Shown: positions 6,787 through 13,794 of the stretch, piece by piece
How the letters are laid out: every line of letters starts with the position of its first letter
Numbering within the stretch: the first letter of the stretch is position 1
IMG/VR virus record: IMGVR_UViG_3300005912_000077
Location: 1 to 20,674 of that record
DNA: 20,674 nucleotides
Direction: 5' to 3' (one strand)
From: a virus
Notes under the pieces: model-generated
Told to the model about the DNA's origin: nothing
The model's input: only the letters and a program-made list of their open reading frames with translations
The model's database searches: none
Translations under genes and position numbers: made by a program

Positions 6787-8370
6787 TTAACTGATGTAAA
6801 TAGGCAGCGGAAGGTCCATATCTTCCATTGCACGATCTTCCATTATTTTGTCGTATACTGTTGTATCCCAATCTCCTAGCATAACCAACATTCTGGTTGA
6901 CAATAACATAGCAGACACTAGGTCGTCTGTTTCGTTAGTTTTGCCTTCGAAACTAGCGCCTTTTGCCACATATGTTTTCATTTCGCTAATTAATGCTTTG
7001 CTGTGAACAGTAAGTTTGTCAGTTTCAATAAGTTGTTTAAACTTAGCACATGCAGATATTTTAGATACGTTAGTAGTGTTAAAACCTCTACGGAAACGCC
7101 TAACATGTCCTTTCTTAATAGGTTCGCTTAGGAACATGCCCGGAACAGTATCTTCCCCCATCTCATTAATTGCAACAATCGCGGCTTCCCCAACTGCATT
7201 ATTTTCTACAGAATAGTAAATTTGACCTAATGATCTTCCGCTGCCACAATGTTGTTCAATGTATTTGCAAATATCTCGAAGTATCCTAACTTGCTGTTGA
7301 ATGGGAGTAGTATTGTGGCTCCACTCTCCTACTTGTTCTAATGCAGGCAATTCGACAATTTGTATGGCGGCTGGGTCGCCACCTGTGCCTAAACTAGGAT
7401 CTAGTGCAACCGTATAAATTGCTTGAGGATTAATTTTTTTATACCAGCGGACTTGCCCCATTTTAACAACCGGCTCTTTGCCCTCCATAGTGGCTAATTT
7501 AAGGCTGTTAATTAGTGTTTCATCAAAGATAATAAATTCACATTCATGCTCTCGTCGAAATCTTTCTTCGCCTACTCGACTTTTTTCTTCATCTGCCCAC
7601 TTTTTGTCTCTGTCAGGATGCTGGCTCCATACTGCTTTAAAAGGACTGAAACCGTTTTTACCTAACGCAGTGTCGTTCCCAAATTCGTCAAATCTCTTGT
7701 TGGCTTCTTTCCAAATGCTGGCAAATTGATCTTCGTCTGAGTTAGGAGTAGAAGTGATAATTGCCTTACCGCCAGTTGCAAGAGTAGGCGAAATTGAAGT
7801 CCAGAATTCTGTGGCTATGTTAGGTTCGACAAACGCAAACTCATCGCAGTATAGTAACGATACAGACATACCTCGACCGGTAGTTTCTGTTGTAGTTTGT
7901 GCAACAATACGACTACCGTTGTCGAATTCAATACTCTGTTTGTTATAACTTGTAACTCCTGCTCTAATCCAATCGGGACAAGTTTCGTATGCATATCGCA
8001 ATCGTTGCATAATTTCTTGAGCACCTGTATATTTGTGCGCACTAATTAAAATAGTACTATCTGGAACAAACATTCCGTACCAAAGTAAGTATCCAACAGC
8101 AGTAGTAGTTTTGCCCATTTGGCGTCCTAACATATTCACACTAAATCGGTGATCGTTATAACTTTGTAAAAGGTCATCTTGATAATCAAATGCTTGATAT
8201 TGAATTTTACCTTTAGTAGGATGTTGAATATAAAAATAGTTTCTAAGAAAATGTGCAGCACCTGTTTTAGGGTCTTGACACTTTATTAAATTTGCAATAT
8301 CATCCTCAGAAAATCTCTGGGTAATATGCGCTGATTTAATCAGTTTGCTTTCTAAGTTTTTTGTAGCCAT
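6787..8370 (-). CDS. gp17: gp17 terminase large subunit (ATPase-nuclease)
   Basis: A 527-aa DNA-packaging motor, shorter than T4 gp17 (610 aa). The N-terminal ATPase has an adenine-contact region around FDYQDDLL, Walker A GRQMGKTT (82-89), Walker B LLYCDE (172-177, with the following Glu as catalytic) and coupling motif ITSTPN (205-210). The C-terminal RNase H-like nuclease shows three acidic motifs: VALDPS (Asp324), YYSVEN (Glu389) and TDDLVSAML (Asp482/483). It cuts concatemeric DNA and pumps it into proheads docked at the portal. A TTAAATA box lies 5 nt upstream and a terminator precedes it, so it has its own late transcription unit. Unlike T4, gp16 is not adjacent: two other genes lie between. 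Confidence 0.97.
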   Translation of the reverse strand: MATKNLESKLIKSAHITQRFSEDDIANLIKCQDPKTGAAHFLRNYFYIQHPTKGKIQYQAFDYQDDLLQSYNDHRFSVNMLGRQMGKTTTAVGYLLWYGMFVPDSTILISAHKYTGAQEIMQRLRYAYETCPDWIRAGVTSYNKQSIEFDNGSRIVAQTTTETTGRGMSVSLLYCDEFAFVEPNIATEFWTSISPTLATGGKAIITSTPNSDEDQFASIWKEANKRFDEFGNDTALGKNGFSPFKAVWSQHPDRDKKWADEEKSRVGEERFRREHECEFIIFDETLINSLKLATMEGKEPVVKMGQVRWYKKINPQAIYTVALDPSLGTGGDPAAIQIVELPALEQVGEWSHNTTPIQQQVRILRDICKYIEQHCGSGRSLGQIYYSVENNAVGEAAIVAINEMGEDTVPGMFLSEPIKKGHVRRFRRGFNTTNVSKISACAKFKQLIETDKLTVHSKALISEMKTYVAKGASFEGKTNETDDLVSAMLLSTRMLVMLGDWDTTVYDKIMEDRAMEDMDLPLPIYIS

Positions 8371-8375
8371 GCTAT

Positions 8376-8383
8376 TATTTAAT
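8376..8383 (-). promoter_or_regulatory. T4-late-type box for gp17 (ATTAAATA)
   Basis: The minus strand reads ATTAAATA, 5 nt before the gp17 ATG. No Shine-Dalgarno lies between the box and the start codon. It directly follows the terminator at 8385-8412, which makes an independent start of transcription likely. Confidence 0.55.
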
Positions 8384-8384
8384 G

Positions 8385-8412
8385 AAAAAAATAGGCTCCG
8401 AAGAGCCTATTT
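8385..8412 (-). terminator. Rho-independent terminator with UUCG tetraloop
   Basis: A perfect 10-bp stem (AAATAGGCTC with GAGCCTATTT) closes a loop that reads TTCG on the minus strand. It is followed by a T-run (AAATAGGCTC-TTCG-GAGCCTATTT then TTTT). It begins 15 nt after the ORF368 stop and ends the ORF559-to-ORF368 transcription unit. Confidence 0.92.
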
Positions 8413-8427
8413 GGTTAAACCATTTTA

Positions 8428-9534
8428 TTAATCGTACTTGTTATACTTGGCTCTAATCGGTTCAAGGTCTTTACCTTTTTTACCAGCATCGGCTAATTCT
8501 TTCATGCCTTTTTTACCATACTTCATCATGCCTTTGGCTGCACGACTCATAGTCTTTTCGCCTTCTGCCATAAATGCTTTGTATTCGGCCATTAATCGAT
8601 CTTCAACACTTTCACCCATTCTTTCTTCTTCATCCGTGGCGTTGGGCATTGGATTTGATGCACTACCGTATGGAGTTGTTTCTAAATCGGCTGATCGTAC
8701 TTTGTTAATGATATTAGCAAAATCGTTTGGATTATATCCTTTTGTTTTTTCTTCAGGGCTGTTTGCATAACTTTCAACATCAAACTTTTTGTCGCCAACT
8801 TTAAAATCATCCTCGCCACCGGCTTTTGCTTGTGCCAAAGCACCGCTAAATGCATTACCTTCTTCTTTTTTGTTCATGTTATCATCAGTTGATGTGACTT
8901 CTTTATCAGTAGTAGCCGTAACATCATCGTCTGTACTTACTTTAACAGGCATGTCTGTTTTAATCTTAACTGGCTCACCAGTTTGTAATTTTTTCATCAT
9001 GTCTGCTAATTCATCGCCGCCTGTATCGTCAATAGGTTCCATGCTATGATCTCCTATATCATGGTCGCCGTCTCCGTCACGATCTAACCCAACTGGATCA
9101 GCAGGCTCTTCCATGCCGCCCATTGGAGGTGTTAGGCTCGGCATTGGTGCGCCCATTCCAGGATACGCTGCTTGTGTAGGAATGCCGTCACTTTTTGCAA
9201 GATCCATAATGCCTCTAAACATACTAACAATTTCGTTAGCACTGCCTGCGCTCATATTAATAGTTGCAGGCATTTGCGGTACTGCAGGTGCCATAGGCAT
9301 TCCCATACCGTATTCTGCAACAGTTGATTCATTTAATTGTCGAGTACCTGCTAGTGTTCGTAATCCTGCTAAATCAGGTTCTGAAATATTAGGCAGTCGA
9401 ACGCCTTCAGAAACAATTTTTGGAGTTTCAGATATTTCTGCTAAAGACTTGTCGGCCCTTAGAACTGGTTTTGCAATGTTTGGATTCTTTGCATCCAATT
9501 CTGCTAGTCTTTTTAATACGTTAATCATTTGCAT
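8428..9534 (-). CDS. Putative virion or internal head protein, low-complexity and Ca-loop-like
   Basis: A 368-aa protein that I do not recognise as a T4 gene. Visible parts: an N-terminal helix (residues 1-15), Met/Pro/Gly-rich low complexity (76-142), and an Asp-rich loop DRDGDGDHDIGD (151-162) resembling an EF-hand or dockerin calcium loop. A Thr/Asp-rich segment (193-220) follows. The basic C-terminal helix SRAAKGMMKYGKKGMKELAD and the final KKGKDLEPIRAKYNKYD are of a type I associate with structural proteins of aquatic T4-like phages. A possible prohead-protease site, QLNE followed by Ser, occurs at 67-70. An AAGGAAA Shine-Dalgarno supports the ATG at 9534; a second ATG two codons on is possible. 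It lies between gp16 and gp17, 11 nt after ORF171. A virion role is inferred. Confidence 0.85.
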   Translation of the reverse strand: MQMINVLKRLAELDAKNPNIAKPVLRADKSLAEISETPKIVSEGVRLPNISEPDLAGLRTLAGTRQLNESTVAEYGMGMPMAPAVPQMPATINMSAGSANEIVSMFRGIMDLAKSDGIPTQAAYPGMGAPMPSLTPPMGGMEEPADPVGLDRDGDGDHDIGDHSMEPIDDTGGDELADMMKKLQTGEPVKIKTDMPVKVSTDDDVTATTDKEVTSTDDNMNKKEEGNAFSGALAQAKAGGEDDFKVGDKKFDVESYANSPEEKTKGYNPNDFANIINKVRSADLETTPYGSASNPMPNATDEEERMGESVEDRLMAEYKAFMAEGEKTMSRAAKGMMKYGKKGMKELADAGKKGKDLEPIRAKYNKYD

Positions 9535-9545
9535 AATATTTTTCC

Positions 9546-10061
9546 TTATTCTCCTGAAGGGATTTGTTCCCCGCGAGCCTTGCGCTGCTGTTTTAATTCG
9601 TCACTAATTCCTTTTAAGAATTTAGTATTGTAGGCTTCACCGTAGTAATCGTCATGATTAGCATTAGTAGATTCTTTATATTCACTATCATCTAACAGAG
9701 CACCTTCTCTTTTTTCTACAGGTGTTTGGTATTCCTCACCCGGCTCTCCTGGATTTCTAACTACTAAACGCTGTGCGCTTATACCCATGTTAGAACTTAT
9801 ATATTCTGTTAGTTCTTGGGGAGTAGTTGGATAACCTAACGACACTTCGTAAATATGCACTTCTTGATTTCTTAAAGTAGGAAAATCCAATGGAAGTTCT
9901 TGAATTGGTGTCTTACCTAATTTTTTAAATTCTGATACACTAAACCGCTCAAGTAAGCCTTTTAACTTTGCCTCTGATGCAGTGTTGCATTCGTGTGCAA
10001 CTTTAATTTTAAAGTTGTACTTTTTAACTGATTCTGTTAGATATTCTTTAAATGATCTCAT
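9546..10061 (-). CDS. Putative internal head/core protein with capsid-targeting-like N-terminus
   Basis: A 171-aa protein of unknown function. Its first ten residues, MRSFKEYLTE, closely match the pattern of the capsid targeting sequence of T4 internal proteins (MKTYQEFIAE), and the LTE-Ser junction fits the gp21 prohead protease rule of Leu/Ile-x-Glu then a small residue. The following ~75 residues (KKYNFKIKVAHECNTASEAKLKGLLERF, EVHIYEVSLGYPTT, LTEYISSNMGI) look like a small alpha/beta domain with a ferredoxin-like rhythm. The C-terminal half is hydrophilic and ends KQQRKARGEQIPSGE. It has an AGGAAC Shine-Dalgarno and a late box 18 nt upstream, and is followed by ORF368. A packaged or scaffold-associated role is inferred from the N-terminus and location. 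Confidence 0.87.
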   Translation of the reverse strand: MRSFKEYLTESVKKYNFKIKVAHECNTASEAKLKGLLERFSVSEFKKLGKTPIQELPLDFPTLRNQEVHIYEVSLGYPTTPQELTEYISSNMGISAQRLVVRNPGEPGEEYQTPVEKREGALLDDSEYKESTNANHDDYYGEAYNTKFLKGISDELKQQRKARGEQIPSGE

Positions 10062-10079
10062 GACGATGTTCCTATGCTG

Positions 10080-10087
10080 TATTTATT
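10080..10087 (-). promoter_or_regulatory. T4-late-type box for ORF171 (AATAAATA)
   Basis: The minus strand reads AATAAATA, overlapping the gp16 stop codon and ending 18 nt before the ORF171 ATG. A Shine-Dalgarno (AGGAAC) lies between box and start, so this would give a conventional short leader. Confidence 0.55.
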
Positions 10088-10565
10088 TCAAGTTCTTTAA
10101 TTTTTCAAGTAGACTATTACGATCCATAACAATCGCATCTTGAGCGTGAATTTCGGTCGGTGTTGTATCACCATTTTTCTTGTCAACTGCATATTTTTTA
10201 AGTTGCAGTTCGACCATTTTTAATTTTTTATCGATTTTAGCAGATTTTGCGGCAATTGCTTGTCCTAACATGTTACCTGCTACTTCAAACATTCTAGATC
10301 CATAGCGTGCTTCGACATTCATACCTAAATCCATTAGATCGTCATAGGCTTTTTCTGCTTTGTTAGCCAGTGCATCTAATTCAGAGTCACTTATATCTCC
10401 TAGCCCTTTAACTCTAGGCAACGCTGCTGATATTTTATCAAATTCTTCTAATTTTTCCTGTAAAGATAACACAGGAGGTTCAATCGGAGTTTGATCAGCA
10501 GACTCTACAGGATCTATTGTTTCAGATTCTAATAAATTAAAAAGTTCTTCTAATTTCTTGGTCAT
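10083..10565 (-). CDS. gp16: gp16-like terminase small subunit
   Basis: A 160-aa protein, almost the length of T4 gp16 (164 aa). The N-terminus is acidic and flexible. The central region (about 66-124) forms a long helical pair with the gp16-like segment ARYGSRMFEVAGNMLGQAIA, then KSAKIDKKLKMVELQLKKY, comparable to T4's PRHMEVFATLMGQMT and following helix. The C-terminus is short and polar. In T4, gp16 rings stimulate gp17 ATPase and help recognise the DNA to be packaged. It sits 8 nt after gp4 in the head-gene block. The match is structural in pattern rather than close in sequence; an unrelated coiled-coil protein is the main alternative. Confidence 0.75.
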   Translation of the reverse strand: MTKKLEELFNLLESETIDPVESADQTPIEPPVLSLQEKLEEFDKISAALPRVKGLGDISDSELDALANKAEKAYDDLMDLGMNVEARYGSRMFEVAGNMLGQAIAAKSAKIDKKLKMVELQLKKYAVDKKNGDTTPTEIHAQDAIVMDRNSLLEKLKNLK

Positions 10566-10573
10566 AATATTAC

Positions 10574-11014
10574 TTATCGTCTCTTATTCGGATTGTGAAA
10601 AATATCATTTTCGCTTACAACACGAAATTTCATTCCGTATCGTTTACACCAAGCATTTGCTGCTTCCCATTTTGCCATGTTTTTAACGTACTGTGCTTGA
10701 TTCATTGGATTTTTGCCTACGGCTTCTTTAACAGTTTGATTAATTGGTTTTATTTCAATTAATTCTGCATGTTTTCGCTGATTTTTATCAAGATATACAA
10801 TTAAAAAATCTGGAACATAGACAGTATTTCTTCCAGTTAACGGATCTCTGTAAGGTATTTTGACCCCTTCGCTTGCCCATTCTACTACTGAAGGATTGTT
10901 ATCGCAGAACATCATAAAAGTAAGTTCCCAACTTGATCTATAGATTGGATCCGATGCCCCTCTATACTTTTCAGGGTTTTTAATTTGATATCTTCCTTTG
11001 GCAGTATTTCTCAT
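10574..11014 (-). CDS. gp4: gp4-like head completion protein, PD-(D/E)XK nuclease family
   Basis: A 146-aa protein, close to T4 gp4 (about 150 aa). Signature pieces are GRYQIKNPEKYRG (7-19), YRSSWE (25-30), VPDF with Asp69, IEIKP with Glu87 and Lys89, and the helix KWEAANAWCKRYGM (115-128) before FRVVSEND. These form the PD-(D/E)XK nuclease fold (Glu30, Asp69, ExK). In T4, gp4 (also known as gp50/gp65) acts after packaging so that filled heads can join tails; the nuclease-fold assignment is by motif. The ATG overlaps the stop of ORF123 by one base (TAATG). Confidence 0.9.
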   Translation of the reverse strand: MRNTAKGRYQIKNPEKYRGASDPIYRSSWELTFMMFCDNNPSVVEWASEGVKIPYRDPLTGRNTVYVPDFLIVYLDKNQRKHAELIEIKPINQTVKEAVGKNPMNQAQYVKNMAKWEAANAWCKRYGMKFRVVSENDIFHNPNKRR

Positions 11015-11385
11015 TAAGGTAAAATATTTCTTCTAACATTATCGACAGGTGCCACTGCCTGTTTTGAACCTAAAAAACTTGATTTAAATCTATTAAAATT
11101 TAAAACTTCGGCTACGATTGTACTTAGTTCAGTTTCGTTTAATGTTTTCATTGATTCGATCAAGGACATAGGGTTATATTTTTCACGAGTCGCTTGAACC
11201 ATTATAGTGAGTGCAATTACTTCTGCACTTTCTGTAGTAAAGTTTCTAGATTCTAAAAATCCTATCATAGCAGTTAATGTGTTTTGATTTAATTCAATCG
11301 GAACATCATTATAATATTGAAAACTTTTTAGTGTAGCGTCGCTAGAAGACCCTGATTTGTTAGGTGCTGGTAAATTATTATACAT
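11014..11385 (-). CDS. Small phage protein between tube-like ORF559 and gp4, function unknown
   Basis: A 123-aa protein that I do not recognise. The first 20 residues are Ser/Asn-rich and flexible. The rest is helical: LNQNTLTAMIGFLESRNF, then AEVIALTIMVQATREKY, then PMSLIESMKTLNETELSTIVAEVLNFNRFKSSFLG. It looks like a compact all-helical domain with no membrane segment. It overlaps the end of ORF559 by 8 nt and its stop overlaps the gp4 start, so it is cotranslated with these structural genes. A small virion or assembly factor is the natural inference. Confidence 0.83.
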   Translation of the reverse strand: MYNNLPAPNKSGSSSDATLKSFQYYNDVPIELNQNTLTAMIGFLESRNFTTESAEVIALTIMVQATREKYNPMSLIESMKTLNETELSTIVAEVLNFNRFKSSFLGSKQAVAPVDNVRRNILP

Positions 11386-13057
11386 AATATGAAGTTGTTG
11401 TATCTTTGCCGTTGTTGTATACTCTACTCGGTTCTGTATTTAAATCAGGATTGCCTCCTACATTATAATAATTGTCAGGACTAGTTCCTAAATCTACATT
11501 TTCTGCAGATAATTGATTATTAGGATTTTCTGTTGCTGATGCATCAACAATTGCAATGTCAATCGTGCTGATATTTTGATTAACTATAACTAAATTTTGC
11601 TGCAATTTTGCAGGATCTGTATAACCTACTGCGTCAAGTTGACTGTATAATTCATCAACTGTATCTTGGTCGCCTTCAGATGTTGCTGATTGAATTTTTG
11701 GCATTATTTGATTTTTAATAATTGTATTTTCTGCAATTTGATTTTCGATTTCAACTGCAATACTCTGTTGTTGAGATTTTATAGCAGTCAACGATACTGA
11801 GTCAGTAGGTAACGCACTAGCCACAACTGGCTTATTCTGTGCTGGAATTATTTTTTTAATTACATTGCCTATACCGTTGCCTATACTCTTAATGCCGTTA
11901 CTAATGTCGCCGGCAACTTTTCCTAATGTGCCGCCGAATTGACTTAGTCCGTTGTTTGCAAGACCTGCATTAGATACATTACTACCTCCCTGAGTGTTTT
12001 TAGGAATTGCTTTAGTTGGAGATTCTCCTGGCAATGAGGAGAGTGCTACTCCGGCAGGACTTGACCCGCCTAATGCTGCTGGTAATTTTCCAGTTCGAGC
12101 AACATCATTTAACATACCTAACCCTTCTGATAATATGCTAGATTTTGATACATTCTTAAGATTGCCTAATAGGTTTGTTGCGCCTCTTGCTGTTTTCAAA
12201 AGTCCGAAAGGACTTGCATCTCCGGCGCCGCCAAGCACTTCCCCTATACCCGGAATAACCCCACCAGGCCCAAATAGACTGTTATTTCCGCTACCGAATA
12301 CACTTAACGGCCCTGGAACTGTATCATAGTGTATTTCTGCAAATCCTCCGGGATCACCTATTTTGACCTGCCCTGTAGCGTATATAACTGTTTCGTAAAC
12401 TACTGACATTCTATTTTCCAAAAGTTTACTTTGTGTCTGATCCATTTTATCATGTTGCCAATCGCTAATTAATGGATTAATTAATTTATATGCCGTAAAT
12501 TGTTTTCTATTAAGTTGATAAATTTCGATTGATGAAAAGAACGGTTTTGTTTGGCCGGCATTTAAACCATAAGAAGTTGTTTCACCTATAGAGTTATTGC
12601 TTTTTTTATATTTTGTGTCTCCGAAACTAGGAGGAGTAGTTAACCCATTAACATTCTGTCCGTCTTTGAAATAATAGTTAAAATATGCTTTCCATAGACT
12701 ATTAGTTGTATTATTATGATCGTCATGAAATACTATAGACACTGGCTGATAATCTATTTTTGTTTGTATTTGTGTTTTACGATTATATTGATTTACAGTT
12801 TCGGTGTTAATCTTAAATTTAGGAAGGTCAATGTTTTTTACTAACAACCCAACGTCTTGCCCGTTTTTAACTTTGAATTCAGTTACTATTTGGTTACCGT
12901 TTGATTCAATATTAAAAATAACATAATACATGAATCCTTGTTTAGGAGCAAGGCGATAAAAGTCGTCAACGTACAATCGACTAGCGTGTGCGTAGTCTTT
13001 TAATTGTGTCGGTGAATCAAACACCTGCCCTAAAAAATTAGTAAATGCATTAGCCAT
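11378..13057 (-). CDS. Tail-tube-fold protein with long linker; candidate baseplate tube initiator (gp54/gp48-like)
   Basis: A 559-aa protein. The N-terminal ~245 residues carry features of the tail-tube fold: YYVIFNIES, a strand pair with VKNIDLPKFKINTETVNQYNR (73-93), then QPVSIVFHDDHNNTTNSLWKAYFNYYF (104-130), and later RMSVVYETVIYATGQVKIGDPGGFAEIHYD (216-245). The same order (inner strand, PV.IVF.DD, helix with W) occurs in gp19-type proteins. Residues about 250-410 are a Gly/Ser/Asn linker, 425-505 are predicted coiled coil, and the end is polar. T4 gp48 and gp54 have tube-like folds but are shorter, so the exact counterpart is uncertain. It follows the gp19 terminator and has its own TAAATA box 5 nt before the ATG. 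Confidence 0.8.
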   Translation of the reverse strand: MANAFTNFLGQVFDSPTQLKDYAHASRLYVDDFYRLAPKQGFMYYVIFNIESNGNQIVTEFKVKNGQDVGLLVKNIDLPKFKINTETVNQYNRKTQIQTKIDYQPVSIVFHDDHNNTTNSLWKAYFNYYFKDGQNVNGLTTPPSFGDTKYKKSNNSIGETTSYGLNAGQTKPFFSSIEIYQLNRKQFTAYKLINPLISDWQHDKMDQTQSKLLENRMSVVYETVIYATGQVKIGDPGGFAEIHYDTVPGPLSVFGSGNNSLFGPGGVIPGIGEVLGGAGDASPFGLLKTARGATNLLGNLKNVSKSSILSEGLGMLNDVARTGKLPAALGGSSPAGVALSSLPGESPTKAIPKNTQGGSNVSNAGLANNGLSQFGGTLGKVAGDISNGIKSIGNGIGNVIKKIIPAQNKPVVASALPTDSVSLTAIKSQQQSIAVEIENQIAENTIIKNQIMPKIQSATSEGDQDTVDELYSQLDAVGYTDPAKLQQNLVIVNQNISTIDIAIVDASATENPNNQLSAENVDLGTSPDNYYNVGGNPDLNTEPSRVYNNGKDTTTSYYV

Positions 13058-13062
13058 ATTAT

Positions 13063-13070
13063 TATTTAGC
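13063..13070 (-). promoter_or_regulatory. T4-late-type box for ORF559 (GCTAAATA)
   Basis: The minus strand reads GCTAAATA, 5 nt before the ORF559 ATG and just after the gp19 terminator. No Shine-Dalgarno follows it, so any mRNA starting here would be practically leaderless. Confidence 0.6.
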
Positions 13071-13073
13071 CGT

Positions 13074-13101
13074 AAAAAAGCACCCCTAAGGGGTGCTTTT
13101 T
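13074..13101 (-). terminator. Rho-independent terminator after gp19
   Basis: A perfect 12-bp stem (AAAAAGCACCCC with GGGGTGCTTTTT) with a 3-nt loop, followed by a T-run on the minus strand. It starts 14 nt beyond the gp19 stop. The stem is T-flanked on both sides and could work in both directions, though no plus-strand gene reads into it. Confidence 0.93.
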
Positions 13102-13115
13102 ATTAGCGTTAGTTA

Positions 13116-13763
13116 TTAAACAGTGCCGGCGCCTGTTGCTAGAGAAGAAATAGTTCTTCCTATTGTGGCTCCTACGCCCAGTGGTGCTCCGCTTGCGCCA
13201 ACTTGAATTGCGTTATCAAATTCGATAGTTAATGCAATTTCCATTGGTGCGCTTTCTGCATATGCTAATTCGTTGTAATTAACGTTTTGTAAATAACATC
13301 CGTAGCATTCCCATGTTTCTAAAACATTGGGTGCCCATCCGCCATCACCGTTACCGCCGTCTAACATTTCAATACGTGATAAGAACTTGTAGTCAGATCC
13401 AGAAGCAGCACTTGCTTGCTCGTAGAAATCAAACTGTTTCTGTAGTTGTTCACCAACAAGTTTAGTCACATTACCGCCAACATCATCACGCACAGTGATA
13501 TTCATTGGTTGCCATGTGTGCTTGCCAGCGTATTTAATTTGACTGTTGTACACATGGATTATTTGGTTCTCAAACTGCACCGACGGGCGAGCCGCTGTTA
13601 CCACCTGCTTTGTTAATTCAGTTGTAGGTTTAGTTACACCAAAGTTCTCTAATGTAACTCTGAAGCGATACTTCAGTTTAGGCATTAGTAAACCCTGACT
13701 TGTGCTACTTTGACCACCGCCAGGTAACGGTACTCCCATTCTGCTTAAACTTCCAATTGCCAT
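13116..13763 (-). CDS. gp19: gp19 tail tube protein
   Basis: A 215-aa protein, longer than T4 gp19 (163 aa). The order of elements fits the tube fold: KLKYRFRVTLENFG (about 29-42), an LTKQVVTAARPSVQFENQIIHVYNSQIKYAGKH-type strand region, WQPMNITVRDDV (79-90) and a helix LVGEQLQKQFDFYEQ. WECYGCYLQNVNYNELAY and APMEIALTIEFDNAIQ follow at the C-terminus. It forms stacked hexameric rings inside the sheath, through which DNA passes. It follows gp18 directly, as in T4. A strong AAGGAGC Shine-Dalgarno supports the start, and a TAAATA box lies 21 nt upstream. Confidence 0.93.
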   Translation of the reverse strand: MAIGSLSRMGVPLPGGGQSSTSQGLLMPKLKYRFRVTLENFGVTKPTTELTKQVVTAARPSVQFENQIIHVYNSQIKYAGKHTWQPMNITVRDDVGGNVTKLVGEQLQKQFDFYEQASAASGSDYKFLSRIEMLDGGNGDGGWAPNVLETWECYGCYLQNVNYNELAYAESAPMEIALTIEFDNAIQVGASGAPLGVGATIGRTISSLATGAGTV

Positions 13764-13784
13764 ATTATTGCTCCTTGTTCCTTA

Positions 13785-13792
13785 TATTTACC
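13785..13792 (-). promoter_or_regulatory. T4-late-type box for gp19 (GGTAAATA)
   Basis: The minus strand reads GGTAAATA just beyond the gp18 stop, 21 nt before the gp19 ATG. The AAGGAGC Shine-Dalgarno lies between. It would allow tube protein to be made independently of the long sheath message. Confidence 0.6.
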
Positions 13793-13794
13793 AA

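Noticed and set aside
6771-6833. N-terminal extension of ORF474 to an ATG at 6833
   Set aside because: The added residues overlap the gp17 coding end out of frame, and the late box at 6776-6783 would fall inside the gene. MNIIEIIAQ at 6770 is the natural start.
9113-9607. 164-aa plus-strand open frame
   Set aside because: It lies antisense to ORF368 and ORF171, has low-complexity Ile/Pro/Gly composition and no ribosome-binding site. It is a shadow of the real genes.
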